Counted from the first letter of the stretch, positions 34,144 to 43,766 are shown. The stretch is 64,000 bases of DNA from JADCRZ01 sp965200945 (GCA_965200945.1 OZ241749.1:1240001-1304000); one strand, 5' to 3'. Notes: generated by a model from the sequence alone, not told the origin. Translations and numbers: made by a program.

Positions 34144-36465
34144 ATGCGTTCACTCAGGCCAATCAATCAGTTGTCACGATCCCGCACAGCCTGGGTTTTG
34201 CTGGTCTCCTTTTTACTTGTTGCCTCCTGTACCGTTCCGCGTAAGTACCAGGCCAACAAACCTTTTGTCTTTAAAACGAGTATTTATCTTGATGGCAGCG
34301 TGGAAGGCAACAACCGGACAGACGTGGAGCTCAGGCTGGCAAACCAGCTCGACGACAGTTTAAAGCCCCGGGTCATTTCCTTTGCCGGTATCCGCCGCAC
34401 CCTTATTAAACCGCCCGTATTCGATACCAACTATGCCAACCGTTCGGTACTGTTTATGAACGCCCTTTTGAACTCTATGGGCTATTACCAGGCCCGCATC
34501 CAATGGGATTCAACCCTGCGGATCATCGGCAAGCAACAAAGGGTGACCATCAATTTCAGGGTGCAACCCGGTAAAAACCTGAAGATGGACTCGATCGGGT
34601 ATGCCCTCACCGATACGGCGCTTGAGAACCTGGCAAAGCGGAATATAAAAGGCACGCTTCTGAAAAAGAACGAACCTTACTCGCAGCAGCTCGTGGCGGC
34701 CGAACTCGACCGCCTCATCAACGTGTACAAAGACAATGGATATTTTAAGATATCGAGGGAAGATATTTATGCGGAAGTGGATACGGTGGTGGCTGCGCTG
34801 ATCAACCCGACACTCGACCCGTTTGAACAACTCAGGCTGCTGAATGAAGTGAGGCTGAAGCGGGAGCATCCGACCATCGATGTGATCATCAAACAAAGGG
34901 TCAAGGAAAATTCGCCTTCGCTCAAAAAATATTTTATCGGCAAGGTCAGCATCTACCCGGATCTCCGGCTGTTTGAAGACACGATCCATGGAAGGGCCGA
35001 CTCGGTCACGTTGCGGAATAACCGCATCATCAGTCACAACGATCTGTTCCAAAAATCTTTTCTTGTCAATCATAATTCACTGGTTTCCGGCCAGCTGTAC
35101 CGGCAGGTGAACTATTACCGGACCGTCAATGCATTCAGTCAGCTGGGTGCCTGGCAGCAGGTGAACATTGAACTGCATCCCAACGATTCGCTGGCCACCA
35201 TCGATGTCGATATCAACCTGTACCCTGCCCGGAAACTCAACCTGGTGATCGATCTGGAAGCGGCACGCAGCGCTACCGCCGATGTGATCATAGCCGCCAG
35301 TAACCTCTTTGGTGTTGCTTTAAATATAGGCCTGACTAACCTGAACGTCGCCAAGGAATCCATTCGCTCCACTACGAATCTGCGTGGCGGTGTCGAACTG
35401 GGTACTACCACCAACCTCATCCAGACCCTGCAGGGAAGTATTTCTCAGAATTTTTATTTCCCACGGATTATTTCCCCCATAAAAATAAAAAACGCAGATA
35501 AATTAAATTCTTCCCGGACTATCCTGAATTTTAATACTGCCTATACCGACCGGCGTGATTTTTTGACACTACGTTCTGTCAACGGCTCTATTGGCTATCA
35601 GTGGTCAAGGCGCAACAAAGTATTTTTTTACAGTCCGCTCAATATAGAATTATTCAGAGTAGGACATACAGATAGTCTGGACAACTACTTCATGAAGTTT
35701 CCCAACCTGAAGTTCTCTTTTAATGATGGACTGGTAGTCTCGCAGAACTTTATCTTCAATTCGATCGTAAGCCGTGCAAACAGGATCACCAGCCTGAAAA
35801 TAAGGGTCGAAGAGAGCGGTGCTTTGTTTGGGCTTGTTCGCTATCTTGACCGCCAGGCTGGCTTGTATCGTTTTGTGAAATCGGATGTTGAATACCGTCA
35901 CCTGATCTCACTCAAAAGAGCCGCATGGGCATTCCGATTGTTTGGCGGACTGGGGGTGCCGTATGGCAAACAGAGCAACGGGCAAGCTGAATCTTCCATG
36001 CCCTACTTCACATCATTCTTTGCCGGCGGCGCCAATAGCATGCGTGCCTGGCAGGTTCGCAGGCTGGGCCCCGGCTCCGGTTACAAAATTGATTCTCTTC
36101 AAAACTACGATCGTTTTGCTGACATCGCCCTGGAAGGAAACATCGAATTTCGGTTCAACCTCATCACATTCGGAACCATGAAAATAAAAAGCGCTTTCTT
36201 TACCGATGTCGGTAACATCTGGAACCGCAAACCATCCACTGATTCCCTGCTTGTGAACACAGATCTCCGGCTCGACCGCTTTTACCAGGATGTGGCCGTG
36301 GCAGCGGGAACCAGTCTGCGCTTTGATTTCAGCTACTTCCTGGTGAGGTTCGACTGGGCTTACCGGATAAAAAACCCGATCTATTCGGATGAGAATGCAG
36401 GCTGGTTCCACCACCTGAAACTTGGCAACGGACAGTTTCAGCTAGGTATCGGACTCCCGTTCTGA
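34144..36465 (+). CDS. BamA/TamA-family outer-membrane lipoprotein (TamL-like)
   Basis: A 773-residue protein with a lipoprotein signal ending LLVASC (acylated Cys29, then TVPRKYQ). POTRA-like modules span about 60-390 and a 16-strand Omp85 beta-barrel fills the C-terminal half, including PYFTSFFAGGANSMRAWQVR near 620 with the strand pattern of the RG(F/Y) lid-loop region, and a closing strand FQLGIGLPF with terminal Phe. Bacteroidota have such lipidated TamA homologues, TamL, working with TamB in outer-membrane assembly. No tamB follows; the next gene is convergent truB, which overlaps this one by 24 bp. It could also be a second BamA-like insertase. Confidence 0.85.
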   Translation: MRSLRPINQLSRSRTAWVLLVSFLLVASCTVPRKYQANKPFVFKTSIYLDGSVEGNNRTDVELRLANQLDDSLKPRVISFAGIRRTLIKPPVFDTNYANRSVLFMNALLNSMGYYQARIQWDSTLRIIGKQQRVTINFRVQPGKNLKMDSIGYALTDTALENLAKRNIKGTLLKKNEPYSQQLVAAELDRLINVYKDNGYFKISREDIYAEVDTVVAALINPTLDPFEQLRLLNEVRLKREHPTIDVIIKQRVKENSPSLKKYFIGKVSIYPDLRLFEDTIHGRADSVTLRNNRIISHNDLFQKSFLVNHNSLVSGQLYRQVNYYRTVNAFSQLGAWQQVNIELHPNDSLATIDVDINLYPARKLNLVIDLEAARSATADVIIAASNLFGVALNIGLTNLNVAKESIRSTTNLRGGVELGTTTNLIQTLQGSISQNFYFPRIISPIKIKNADKLNSSRTILNFNTAYTDRRDFLTLRSVNGSIGYQWSRRNKVFFYSPLNIELFRVGHTDSLDNYFMKFPNLKFSFNDGLVVSQNFIFNSIVSRANRITSLKIRVEESGALFGLVRYLDRQAGLYRFVKSDVEYRHLISLKRAAWAFRLFGGLGVPYGKQSNGQAESSMPYFTSFFAGGANSMRAWQVRRLGPGSGYKIDSLQNYDRFADIALEGNIEFRFNLITFGTMKIKSAFFTDVGNIWNRKPSTDSLLVNTDLRLDRFYQDVAVAAGTSLRFDFSYFLVRFDWAYRIKNPIYSDENAGWFHHLKLGNGQFQLGIGLPF

Positions 36466-37137
36466 TCCAAGCTCTTTGCGGATCTCCTGTTCCCACTGTT
36501 CCATAGTCAAAGCATCTGTGAGCACAAACTCACCGATGCGGGTGCGGCATAAACTGCTTAAGTAACCGCCGCTGCCCAGCGCCGCACCGAAATCGTTGGC
36601 CAGGCTTCGTATATATGTTCCCGTTGTACACACCACCCTGAAACCAATCACAGGCAGCTCGATCGAAGTGATCTCGAATTCGCTGATGACCACCCGTCGG
36701 GGTTCCATCTGAACGTCAATACCCATGCGGGCAAGCTCATACACGCGCTTGCCTCCCTGTTTGATCGCTGAATGGATAGGCGGCAGCTGCATCTGTTCGC
36801 CTGTGAACTGTTTGGTGGTTTCGTGGATCTGCTTTTCGGAGACGGTGTTCCATTCTTTATGATCACGGGGCTCGCTCTCGAGGTCGAAGGTAGGTGTAGT
36901 GGCGCCGATGGTGATGGAGCCTGTGTATTCCTTTTCGCGCGCCATGTACTCGTTGATGCGCTTGGTAAATTTACCTGTACAAACAATGAGCAGTCCGGTG
37001 GCGAGCGGATCAAGGGTGCCCGCATGCCCAACTTTTTTGATCCTTATCAGTCCCCTGATCTTACGGATCACGTCGAATGAGGTCCAGTGAAGCGGTTTGT
37101 CGACAAGGAGAGCGCGGCCTTCTTCAAATAAGTTCAT
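36442..37137 (-). CDS. truB: tRNA pseudouridine(55) synthase
   Basis: A 231-residue enzyme that makes pseudouridine at position 55 of the tRNA T-loop. It opens LLVDKPLHWTSFDVIRKIRG and has the catalytic Asp in GHAGTLDPLATGLLIV (about 38-53), then KEYTGSITIGATTPTFD. Later come the RVYELARMG and VVCTGTYIRSLA motifs. It lacks the C-terminal PUA domain, as is usual in Bacteroidota. Its 3' end overlaps the TamL gene by 24 bp on the opposite strand, leaving no room for a spacer terminator. Confidence 0.96.
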   Translation of the reverse strand: MNLFEEGRALLVDKPLHWTSFDVIRKIRGLIRIKKVGHAGTLDPLATGLLIVCTGKFTKRINEYMAREKEYTGSITIGATTPTFDLESEPRDHKEWNTVSEKQIHETTKQFTGEQMQLPPIHSAIKQGGKRVYELARMGIDVQMEPRRVVISEFEITSIELPVIGFRVVCTTGTYIRSLANDFGAALGSGGYLSSLCRTRIGEFVLTDALTMEQWEQEIRKELGSERESDT

Positions 37138-37165
37138 GCCGCAAAATACGTACTATCGGTCCGAA

Positions 37166-38344
37166 TCAGGAAAAGGCGTTGAACCCGGTCACGTCCATGC
37201 CGGTAATGAGGAGGTGGATATCATGGGTACCTTCATAAGTGATCACACTTTCGAGGTTCATCATGTGGCGCATGACCGGGTATTCACCGGTGATGCCCAT
37301 ACCGCCGAGCATGTTCCTTGCTTCCCGGCAGATCTGCTGGGCCGTCTCGCATCCGTTGCGCTTGGCCATGCTTACCTGTGCGGCGGTGGCCTTGTGTTCG
37401 TTCATGAGCACGCCGAGGCGCCAGTTCATCAGCTGCGCCTTTGTGATCTCGGTGATCATCTCCGCAAGCTTTTTCTGCTGCAGCTGAAAGGCGCCGATCG
37501 GTTTTCCGAACTGGATCCTTTCCTTGCTGTAACGCAATGCGGTATCATAGCAATCCATCGCTGCCCCAATGGTTCCCCACGCAATGCCATAGCGGGCTTT
37601 CGTCAGGCAGCTCAGCGGGCCTCTCATCCCTTTTATATTGGGAAGGATATTTGCTTTCGGAACTTTTACGTGATCAAATACCAGTTCCCCGGTTGCCGAT
37701 GCCCGCAGGCTCCATTTGCTGTGCGTAGCCGGTGTGCTGAATCCCTCCAGGCCTTTTTCCACGATCACTCCCCGCACGGCACCATCCTCATCTTTTGCCC
37801 ACACCACCGCCACATCGGCAAAGGGAGCGTTGCTGATCCACATTTTCGAACCGTTCAGAATTATGTGATCACCCTCGTCTTTAAAACTGGTCAGCATGCC
37901 GGCCGGGTTGCTGCCATGGTCGGGTTCGGTGAGGCCGAAGCAGCCAAGCCATTCGCCGCTTGCCAGCCTGGGCAGGTAAGTACGGCGTTGTTCTTCACTG
38001 CCATATTCGTAAATCGGGTACATCACCAGCGATCCCTGCACCGATGCCGTACTTCGCACGCCGCTGTCGCCCCGTTCGAGTTCCTGCATCATCAATCCGT
38101 AGGAAATATTGTCGAGCCCGCCGCCCCCGTACTGCTCTGGTATGGTTGGTCCGAAGCAGCCAAGCTCCCCAAGTTGACGTACGATCTGCTGTGGGAACTC
38201 AGCCCGCTGGGCGTATTCTTCAATGATGGGAGATATCTCCTTTTTTACATAACCCCGCACGGCTTCCCGTATCATTTTCTGTTCTTCTGTCAACAGATCA
38301 TCCAGCAAAAAATAATCGGGCGATTGGAAAAGGTCGCGGGACAT
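37166..38344 (-). CDS. Acyl-CoA dehydrogenase, glutaryl-CoA dehydrogenase type
   Basis: A 392-residue flavoenzyme. The FAD and substrate region GLTEPDHGSNPAGM (about 136-149), the WISNAPFADVAVVWAK segment and the C-terminal QICREARNMLGGMGITGEYP all fit acyl-CoA dehydrogenases. The catalytic Glu is in YEGTHDIHLLI near residue 370. GVRSTASVQGSLVMYPIY (near 95), with the Arg that binds the glutaryl carboxylate, points to glutaryl-CoA dehydrogenase, which makes crotonyl-CoA in lysine and tryptophan breakdown. The gene follows a terminator and is 28 bp from the truB start; truB and this gene may share a transcript. Confidence 0.88.
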   Translation of the reverse strand: MSRDLFQSPDYFLLDDLLTEEQKMIREAVRGYVKKEISPIIEEYAQRAEFPQQIVRQLGELGCFGPTIPEQYGGGGLDNISYGLMMQELERGDSGVRSTASVQGSLVMYPIYEYGSEEQRRTYLPRLASGEWLGCFGLTEPDHGSNPAGMLTSFKDEGDHIILNGSKMWISNAPFADVAVVWAKDEDGAVRGVIVEKGLEGFSTPATHSKWSLRASATGELVFDHVKVPKANILPNIKGMRGPLSCLTKARYGIAWGTIGAAMDCYDTALRYSKERIQFGKPIGAFQLQQKKLAEMITEITKAQLMNWRLGVLMNEHKATAAQVSMAKRNGCETAQQICREARNMLGGMGITGEYPVMRHMMNLESVITYEGTHDIHLLITGMDVTGFNAFS

Positions 38345-38361
38345 CTGCTTTAATTTAATTG

Positions 38362-38391
38362 AAAAAGTGACAGAGCCGCAGCCCTGTCACT
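38362..38391 (-). terminator. Rho-independent terminator of the S9 peptidase gene
   Basis: On the minus strand AGTGACAG and CTGTCACT form a perfect 8-bp stem around GGCTGCGGCT, followed by TTTTTC. It lies 25 bp after the stop of the S9 peptidase gene and before the acyl-CoA dehydrogenase gene. Confidence 0.8.
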
Positions 38392-38415
38392 CATAAGTTC
38401 ATGTTGTCAAATCTG

Positions 38416-40947
38416 TTATCTGCGGCGAACAGCGCCACCGGCCGCACCAGCAGCACTTGCAGGACGGGCCTTTTCGCCTGTCTGCTCCAGGTCGCGTACA
38501 ATTTCTTCCATGTCAACCGGCTGCGAGAAATCATTGAGCAGGTACTTGGCGAAATAGTCTGCCTTCAGCCAGAAAAAATACTCCGACATATCACCATAAG
38601 CATGGCGCTGGTTTGGCAGCAGCACGAAATCGAACCGCTTGTTTGCCTTGATCAGCGCGTTGGCCATGCGGATAGTGTTGGCCGGGCTCACGTTGTTGTC
38701 GATATCCCCTGTAGAAAGCATCAGCCTTCCCTTCAGGTTCTTGGCCAGGTCAGGGTTCTTTTCAATGTTATACAGGAACGAGGTGTCCCCTTTTTCACTT
38801 ACCTCTTCCTTTACGCCATGATGTTGCTCGCTCCACCAGCGGTTGTAAATGCTGTTGTCGTGATTACCGCTTTCCGATACCGCTACCTTGAAGAAATCAG
38901 GATAAACCAGGATGGCTGCGGACGACATAAAACCGCCTCCTGAGTGACCGGTGATGCCCACTTTTTCCAGGTCGATGAATTTATACTTGTCTGCAAGTTG
39001 CTCAACCGCAGTTTTCTTGTCTGCCAGGCCGTAGTCGCGCAGGTTGCCATAGCCGAAATTGTGATACCATTTGGAACGGCCGGGGTTGCCGCCGCGGTTG
39101 CCCACGGTGATCACGATGAAGCCCATCTGTGCAAGACGATCCGTATAGTCCATGGAACGCGAGAAAGTCTTGTTCACGGCTTCTGTTTGCGGGCCCGGGT
39201 ATACGTATTCGATGACAGGATATTTTTTTGTAGAGTCAAAATCATAGGGTTTGTACATCACGCCGTAGAGATCGGTTACGCCGTCGTCGGCCTTCACTTT
39301 GAAAGGCTGAGGAAATTTATAACCGGCATCCAGCAGGCGCGAAAGATCGGTGGTCTCCATGTCCATCACCTTGCGTCCGTCGCTGGCGAACAGGGCGGTT
39401 TTCGGTGCGCTGTTCACTCTTGAATAGGTATCGACAAAGAAAGAAGAATTGTCGTTGAGACTGGTCGTATGGTCAAAATCTCCCCCATCCAGAAGCTTCA
39501 GTCCGGTGCCGTCGAAATTGATGCGATACAGGTGCACGTAGTAGGGGTTCTCGCCCTTTTCGGCAGCGTTGGCTGAAAAATAGACGATCCTTTTCTTTTC
39601 ATCGATGCCTTCAATATCTTCCACATGGTATGGACCGGAGGTAATCTGGTTCTTGAGTTTGCCGTCTTCATCATAGAGATAAAGATGTGCCCAGCCATCT
39701 CTTTCCGACCATTGGATCAGTTCTTTTCCTTTGTTGACCACACCCAGGCGGCGGACTTCCACATAGGTGTTGAGGCGTTCGGGGATCAGCGCTTTGATCT
39801 CGCCGGTTTTTACATCTACTTTGCAGATATCGATCCTTTTAAGGTCGCGGCTTCTGCGGTAAAAGTAAAACTTGGATTCGTCGCCGAGCCAGGTGTTCGA
39901 GCGGTAGTCATTGTCGCGGCTGCTTTGCAGGGGAACAGAGCTCCACACAGTCATGTCCTGGTCTTTAAAGGCACTGGTGTTGATGAGTTTGTTCGACTGG
40001 TTTTCCATATCGAACAGGTACATATACGGGATCGGTGCTTCGGCTTCACCAGGCATATGATATTTATAGGTTTCCAGTGTAGGGCGGCCTTCTTCGGCGC
40101 TGTGGATGACCCACAGATCCTTCACGCGGCGCTGGTCGGTGCGTTGCAGCGCAAACTTCTTCGAGTCGGGTGACCAGAACACGAACACATTTTTTCTCTT
40201 TTTGGCATTCTTGATTTTTTCTTCGTTGGTCTCGTTCTGCGAGCCGCCGTATGAAAAATACTCAACGCCGTCTTTGGTCAGCTGGTGCTCTACGATCGTA
40301 CTGTCGTCTTCTTTTTTCTTGGCCTTTTCGTAGTTGGCCTTGTCCATCCAGTACAGGTTGAAATTGCGCGAGAACACTACGGTCTGGCTGTCGGGCGATA
40401 CGGAGCCCCACATCGGGCGGGCCAGCGGTTTCTTGTAGTCGGTGAGCTCCGTGAGTTTATCGGTAAGCAGGTTGTATTCGAAGTAGAAGATCTTTTTTTC
40501 GCGGGTCGTGGCTCCGGGTCTTTTGGAAGCAGTGTCCTTCTTCACTTCTTCTATAGAGCTCTGAACCTGGAACTGGATCGTGTTTTCGTCTTTGGTGAAT
40601 TTCAGGTTCTCGATCGGCAGGTGCTCCGCATCGAACGGATCTTTTATGATACCTGTTATAAGTGCGGCGATTTTGATGTTGTCGAACAGCGGCTTTTTGA
40701 GGGCTTTGGCCGGGTCAACGATATACCATTTTTTGCCTTCACTGGTTTCGTACTGATACCAGAACCGGTCAGATTTCTGAAGCCAGTGCGGATCCACGGA
40801 AGTGGAGTATACGATCTTCTGTAAACGTTTGGGAGAGAAGCGTGCAGCCTGTGCGTAGTTGGCCTTTGTAACAGGTCCGGTCTGGCCCAGGAGCGAAAGG
40901 GAAGTGAATAAGATTCCAGAACAAAGCAGTAATGCAGTTTTTCTCAT
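38416..40947 (-). CDS. S9-family peptidase, dipeptidyl-peptidase IV type
   Basis: An 843-residue secreted peptidase with signal peptide MRKTALLLCSGILFTSLSLLG. An N-terminal eight-bladed propeller (about 50-560, DPPIV_N) precedes an alpha/beta-hydrolase domain with the nucleophile in GITGHSGGGF (the Ser of GxSxGG), the Asp in STGDIDNNV and the His in LPNQRHAYGD, in that order near the C-terminus. DPP-IV-like enzymes cleave Xaa-Pro dipeptides from peptide N-termini in the periplasm. The C-terminus ends in a low-complexity tail of Ala, Gly and Arg (about 826-843), which is unusual. A terminator follows the stop. No other peptidase gene is nearby. Confidence 0.92.
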   Translation of the reverse strand: MRKTALLLCSGILFTSLSLLGQTGPVTKANYAQAARFSPKRLQKIVYSTSVDPHWLQKSDRFWYQYETSEGKKWYIVDPAKALKKPLFDNIKIAALITGIIKDPFDAEHLPIENLKFTKDENTIQFQVQSSIEEVKKDTASKRPGATTREKKIFYFEYNLLTDKLTELTDYKKPLARPMWGSVSPDSQTVVFSRNFNLYWMDKANYEKAKKKEDDSTIVEHQLTKDGVEYFSYGGSQNETNEEKIKNAKKRKNVFVFWSPDSKKFALQRTDQRRVKDLWVIHSAEEGRPTLETYKYHMPGEAEAPIPYMYLFDMENQSNKLINTSAFKDQDMTVWSSVPLQSSRDNDYRSNTWLGDESKFYFYRRSRDLKRIDICKVDVKTGEIKALIPERLNTYVEVRRLGVVNKGKELIQWSERDGWAHLYLYDEDGKLKNQITSGPYHVEDIEGIDEKKRIVYFSANAAEKGENPYYVHLYRINFDGTGLKLLDGGDFDHTTSLNDNSSFFVDTYSRVNSAPKTALFASDGRKVMDMETTDLSRLLDAGYKFPQPFKVKADDGVTDLYGVMYKPYDFDSTKKYPVIEYVYPGPQTEAVNKTFSRSMDYTDRLAQMGFIVITVGNRGGNPGRSKWYHNFGYGNLRDYGLADKKTAVEQLADKYKFIDLEKVGITGHSGGGFMSSAAILVYPDFFKVAVSESGNHDNSIYNRWWSEQHHGVKEEVSEKGDTSFLYNIEKNPDLAKNLKGRLMLSTGDIDNNVSPANTIRMANALIKANKRFDFVLLPNQRHAYGDMSEYFFWLKADYFAKYLLNDFSQPVDMEEIVRDLEQTGEKARPASAAGAAGGAVRRR

Positions 40948-41098
40948 TGCAGGTGATTAAAGGGATGAAAGTAGGGATAAAAATCATCATTCTTAAAAAA
41001 TCCAATATGAGATTTTTGCCGCCTTTCATGCAAAAAATGATCTTCTGCAGGGCCTGTGTGAAAGAGAATAAGTAAGTAGGTATCCTGGATCTGACTGA

Positions 41099-41902
41099 TC
41101 AGAAAATAAAGCCTGCCATTTGCTGCTGGTACGCACGCGCTGCCGCCCCGGCTTTTTCTGCGAAATCTTCTCCGGCGGAGGCATAAATAACTGCACGGCT
41201 CACGTTCACAAGCAGCCCTGTGTCGCTGTTGATCGCCTGTTCGGAAATGTCTGTCAGGCTGCCTCCCTGCGCTCCTACTCCGGGAACCAGGAAAAAATGA
41301 TGGGGGCAGATGCTCCTGATCTGTCTGAACTTATCGGCCCGCGTGGCCCCGATCACGAACATCAGGTTATCGGGTGAAGCCCATTCCATCGAAGTCTTCA
41401 TCACCTTTTCGTACAGCAGCTCCTCCCCTGTTTGTTGCAGTTCAAAATCGGCCGCACCGGGATTGGATGTGAGAGCAAGGAGGATGGTCCATTTACCGGT
41501 ATATTCCAGGAAAGGTTTCACGCTGTCGGCGCCCATGTAAGGCGCTACTGTTACGGCATCGAACCGGTAGGTCTCAAAAAATGTTTTGGCATATTGCGCG
41601 GAGGTATTGCCGATATCGCCGCGTTTCGCATCCGCAATTTTCAACACATCCGGAGGCAGGTAGTCGACCGTTTTTTGCAATGACTCCCATCCTTTGATGC
41701 CCATGCTTTCATAAAATGCGGTGTTGATCTTGTAGCTTACCGTTACATCGATGGTAGCATCGATGATCTGTTTGTTGAAGGCAAAGACGGGGTCAGGATC
41801 ATCCTGCAGATGGGCAGGTATTTTCGTACTATCTGTATCGAGGCCTACACAGAGATAAGATTTTTTTTGCCTGATGCTTCCGATGAGTTCCTGCCGGTTC
41901 AA
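41099..41902 (-). CDS. pyrF: Orotidine 5'-phosphate decarboxylase (type 2)
   Basis: A 267-residue TIM-barrel enzyme that makes UMP from OMP. The catalytic loop is in DAKRGDIGNTSAQYAK (about 90-105), the long form of the KxxD tetrad region seen in Bacteroidota and actinobacterial type 2 PyrF. SYKINTAFYESMGIKG and VPGVGAQGG further support it. It is downstream of mrp and the PaiB-like gene, 54 bp from the latter, on the same strand. The later enzyme of the CTP branch, pyrG, is at 58582-60231. Confidence 0.95.
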   Translation of the reverse strand: MNRQELIGSIRQKKSYLCVGLDTDSTKIPAHLQDDPDPVFAFNKQIIDATIDVTVSYKINTAFYESMGIKGWESLQKTVDYLPPDVLKIADAKRGDIGNTSAQYAKTFFETYRFDAVTVAPYMGADSVKPFLEYTGKWTILLALTSNPGAADFELQQTGEELLYEKVMKTSMEWASPDNLMFVIGATRADKFRQIRSICPHHFFLVPGVGAQGGSLTDISEQAINSDTGLLVNVSRAVIYASAGEDFAEKAGAAARAYQQQMAGFIF

Positions 41903-41956
41903 TGTAATTATTTAAAGGAAAGGATGGATCTGGTTCTGAAACTCAAAATTTTATAA

Positions 41957-42589
41957 CTACCGGGGGAAAAGCTTTTCACTGTTCTCCCGCATTGCTTCAG
42001 CGACCTGGTTAGCAGATGGATCGCCGTTTTGTTCCAGTTCACTGATCACGTTGTGGTAACTATGTTCATCCCGGTTCTGGCTAAGTTTGGCTACAGCCTG
42101 CAGATCATCGATCCTGATCTCGAACCCGATGATGCCGCGAAGATCTGCGTGCAGCATCTTCTCCGGCAGCTCGTCCACTTTCATGGGATGCAGCTGAAAC
42201 TTTTCATAGTAATCAACCATTTTGGAAACCGCCGTTTTTAATTGATCTCCTCCCACAAGCCGGATGGTGCCATATACGTGCACCGAGATATAATTCCAGG
42301 TCGGCACGTCCAGGGCGGAGTACCAGCGGGGCGAAATATAGGCATGTGGCCCCGGGAAAATGCAAAGCACCCGGCTTCCTTCCTTCAAAGTCTCCTTTTG
42401 CGCATTTCCTTTTGAAATATGCCCAGACAGATGGAGGTTTTCAGGATCGTCCAGTTCGAGCAGCAGCGGGATATGGGTAGCCACCGGTACACCCTCATTT
42501 ACCGATACCAGGATGGCAAAGCTGTTCTCCCGGAGAAAAGAATAGATTTTCTCCTGGTCTTTCTCGTCATATCTTTTCGGAATGTACAT
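41957..42589 (-). CDS. FMN-binding PaiB-family protein
   Basis: A 210-residue split-barrel flavin-fold protein starting MYIPKRYDEKD, the usual PaiB N-terminus. Supporting segments are HIPLLLELDDPENLHLSGHISKGN divided over two strands (about 38-65), FPGPHAYISPRWY near 80-92 and PTWNYISVHVYG near 98-110. PaiB of Bacillus is described as a negative regulator of sporulation and protease genes, but most homologues, often called pyridoxamine-phosphate-oxidase-like, have no known role. It lies 40 bp downstream of mrp. Confidence 0.88.
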   Translation of the reverse strand: MYIPKRYDEKDQEKIYSFLRENSFAILVSVNEGVPVATHIPLLLELDDPENLHLSGHISKGNAQKETLKEGSRVLCIFPGPHAYISPRWYSALDVPTWNYISVHVYGTIRLVGGDQLKTAVSKMVDYYEKFQLHPMKVDELPEKMLHADLRGIIGFEIRIDDLQAVAKLSQNRDEHSYHNVISELEQNGDPSANQVAEAMRENSEKLFPR

Positions 42590-42629
42590 GGTTGGAAATA
42601 TATGGTCAGAAATTGGTTCGGGCGCCAGG

Positions 42630-43733
42630 TTATTCGATCACTTCCGCAATGTGGGCCGTTTCCATGTGCGCATTGCGCATCGCTACGCTGCGGGCCACGG
42701 CGCCTGCAAATTCACCCACAGATTCCTTGGCCGCATGGTCGTCTCCTACCATTACCGGAATGCCCAGGTCTCCGCCCTCCCGGATCGATTGGATCAGCGG
42801 GATCTGTCCGAGGAAAGGGATATCATATTCTTCGGCGAGCCTTTTGCCGCCTTCCTTGCCGAAGATATAGTATTTGTTATCAGGCAGACCGGGAACGGTC
42901 GGCGCCATGAAGTAGCTCATGTTTTCCACCAGGCCGATGATCGGCACTTTGATCTGCGCCTGCCCGAACATGGCAATGGCTTTTTTGGCATCTGCCAGCG
43001 CCACATCCTGCGGGGTCGTTACCACTACGATCCCGGTGAGGGGAACCGTTTGCACCAGGGTCAGGTGAATGTCGCCGGTGCCGGGGGGCATGTCGATGAT
43101 CAGGTAATCGAGGTCTTCCCACAGCACATCGGTCACAAACTGCCGCACGGCGCTGCTGGCCATAGGACCTCTCCACACGACCGCATTTTTTTCGTCTACC
43201 AGCAGCCCTATGCTCATCAGGCTGATGCCATACCGTTCAAGCGGCAGGATCATGCCCTTGTCGCCTACCTGTTTCATAAGGGGTCTTTCGCCGCGCACGC
43301 CGAACATGATCGGAACGCTGGGGCCGTAGATGTCAGCATCCATCAGGCCCGTTTTAGCGCCGCCCTGTGCAAGGGCAAGCGCCAGGTTTGCCGCAACGGT
43401 ACTCTTGCCCACGCCACCTTTACCGCTTACAACGGCGATGATATTTTTTACATTGGGAAGTACCGATTTGGCATCTGTACGGATGGAAGTGGTACTGGAA
43501 GTGAAATTGATTTTTACGTCGGCTTCCTTGTCGACCAGGTAGTGAATGGCATTCACGCAGGCGTTGTGGATCAGGTCTTTCAGCGGGCATGCAGGCGTGG
43601 TCAGCACAACGGTAAAAGAAACTTTGTTTCCCTCGATCCATACATCTTTCACCATATTCAGCGTCACCAGGTCTTTGCCAAGGTCCGGCTCCTGAACATT
43701 GCTCAAAGCCTCCATGATTTGCTCGTGGGTCAT
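42630..43733 (-). CDS. mrp: Mrp/NBP35-family Fe-S cluster carrier ATPase
   Basis: A 367-residue protein. ATG at 43733 (MTHEQIMEALSNVQEPDLG) is preferred because the longer reading would start inside the promoter element at 43767. An N-terminal MIP18-like domain (1-85) is followed by a deviant Walker A P-loop SGKGGVGKS (103-111), DADIYGPSVP and IDMPPGTGD. The CxxC that bridges a cluster in E. coli Mrp/ApbC is absent: the equivalent stretch reads ENMSYFMAPTVPGLPDNKYY. This seems usual in Bacteroidota. By family it carries or assembles Fe-S clusters in the cytoplasm. It heads a probable mrp, paiB-like, pyrF transcript. Confidence 0.9.
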   Translation of the reverse strand: MTHEQIMEALSNVQEPDLGKDLVTLNMVKDVWIEGNKVSFTVVLTTPACPLKDLIHNACVNAIHYLVDKEADVKINFTSSTTSIRTDAKSVLPNVKNIIAVVSGKGGVGKSTVAANLALALAQGGAKTGLMDADIYGPSVPIMFGVRGERPLMKQVGDKGMILPLERYGISLMSIGLLVDEKNAVVWRGPMASSAVRQFVTDVLWEDLDYLIIDMPPGTGDIHLTLVQTVPLTGIVVVTTPQDVALADAKKAIAMFGQAQIKVPIIGLVENMSYFMAPTVPGLPDNKYYIFGKEGGKRLAEEYDIPFLGQIPLIQSIREGGDLGIPVMVGDDHAAKESVGEFAGAVARSVAMRNAHMETAHIAEVIE

Positions 43734-43766
43734 CTTCAATATTTTGTTAAAAACTCCTATTTGGTG

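Noticed and set aside
40965..41075. 36-codon plus-strand frame upstream of the S9 peptidase gene with AGGG before its ATG
   Set aside because: Its codons do not look like neighbouring genes, the AT-rich sequence is likely leader of the leftward gene, and there is no promoter box on this strand.
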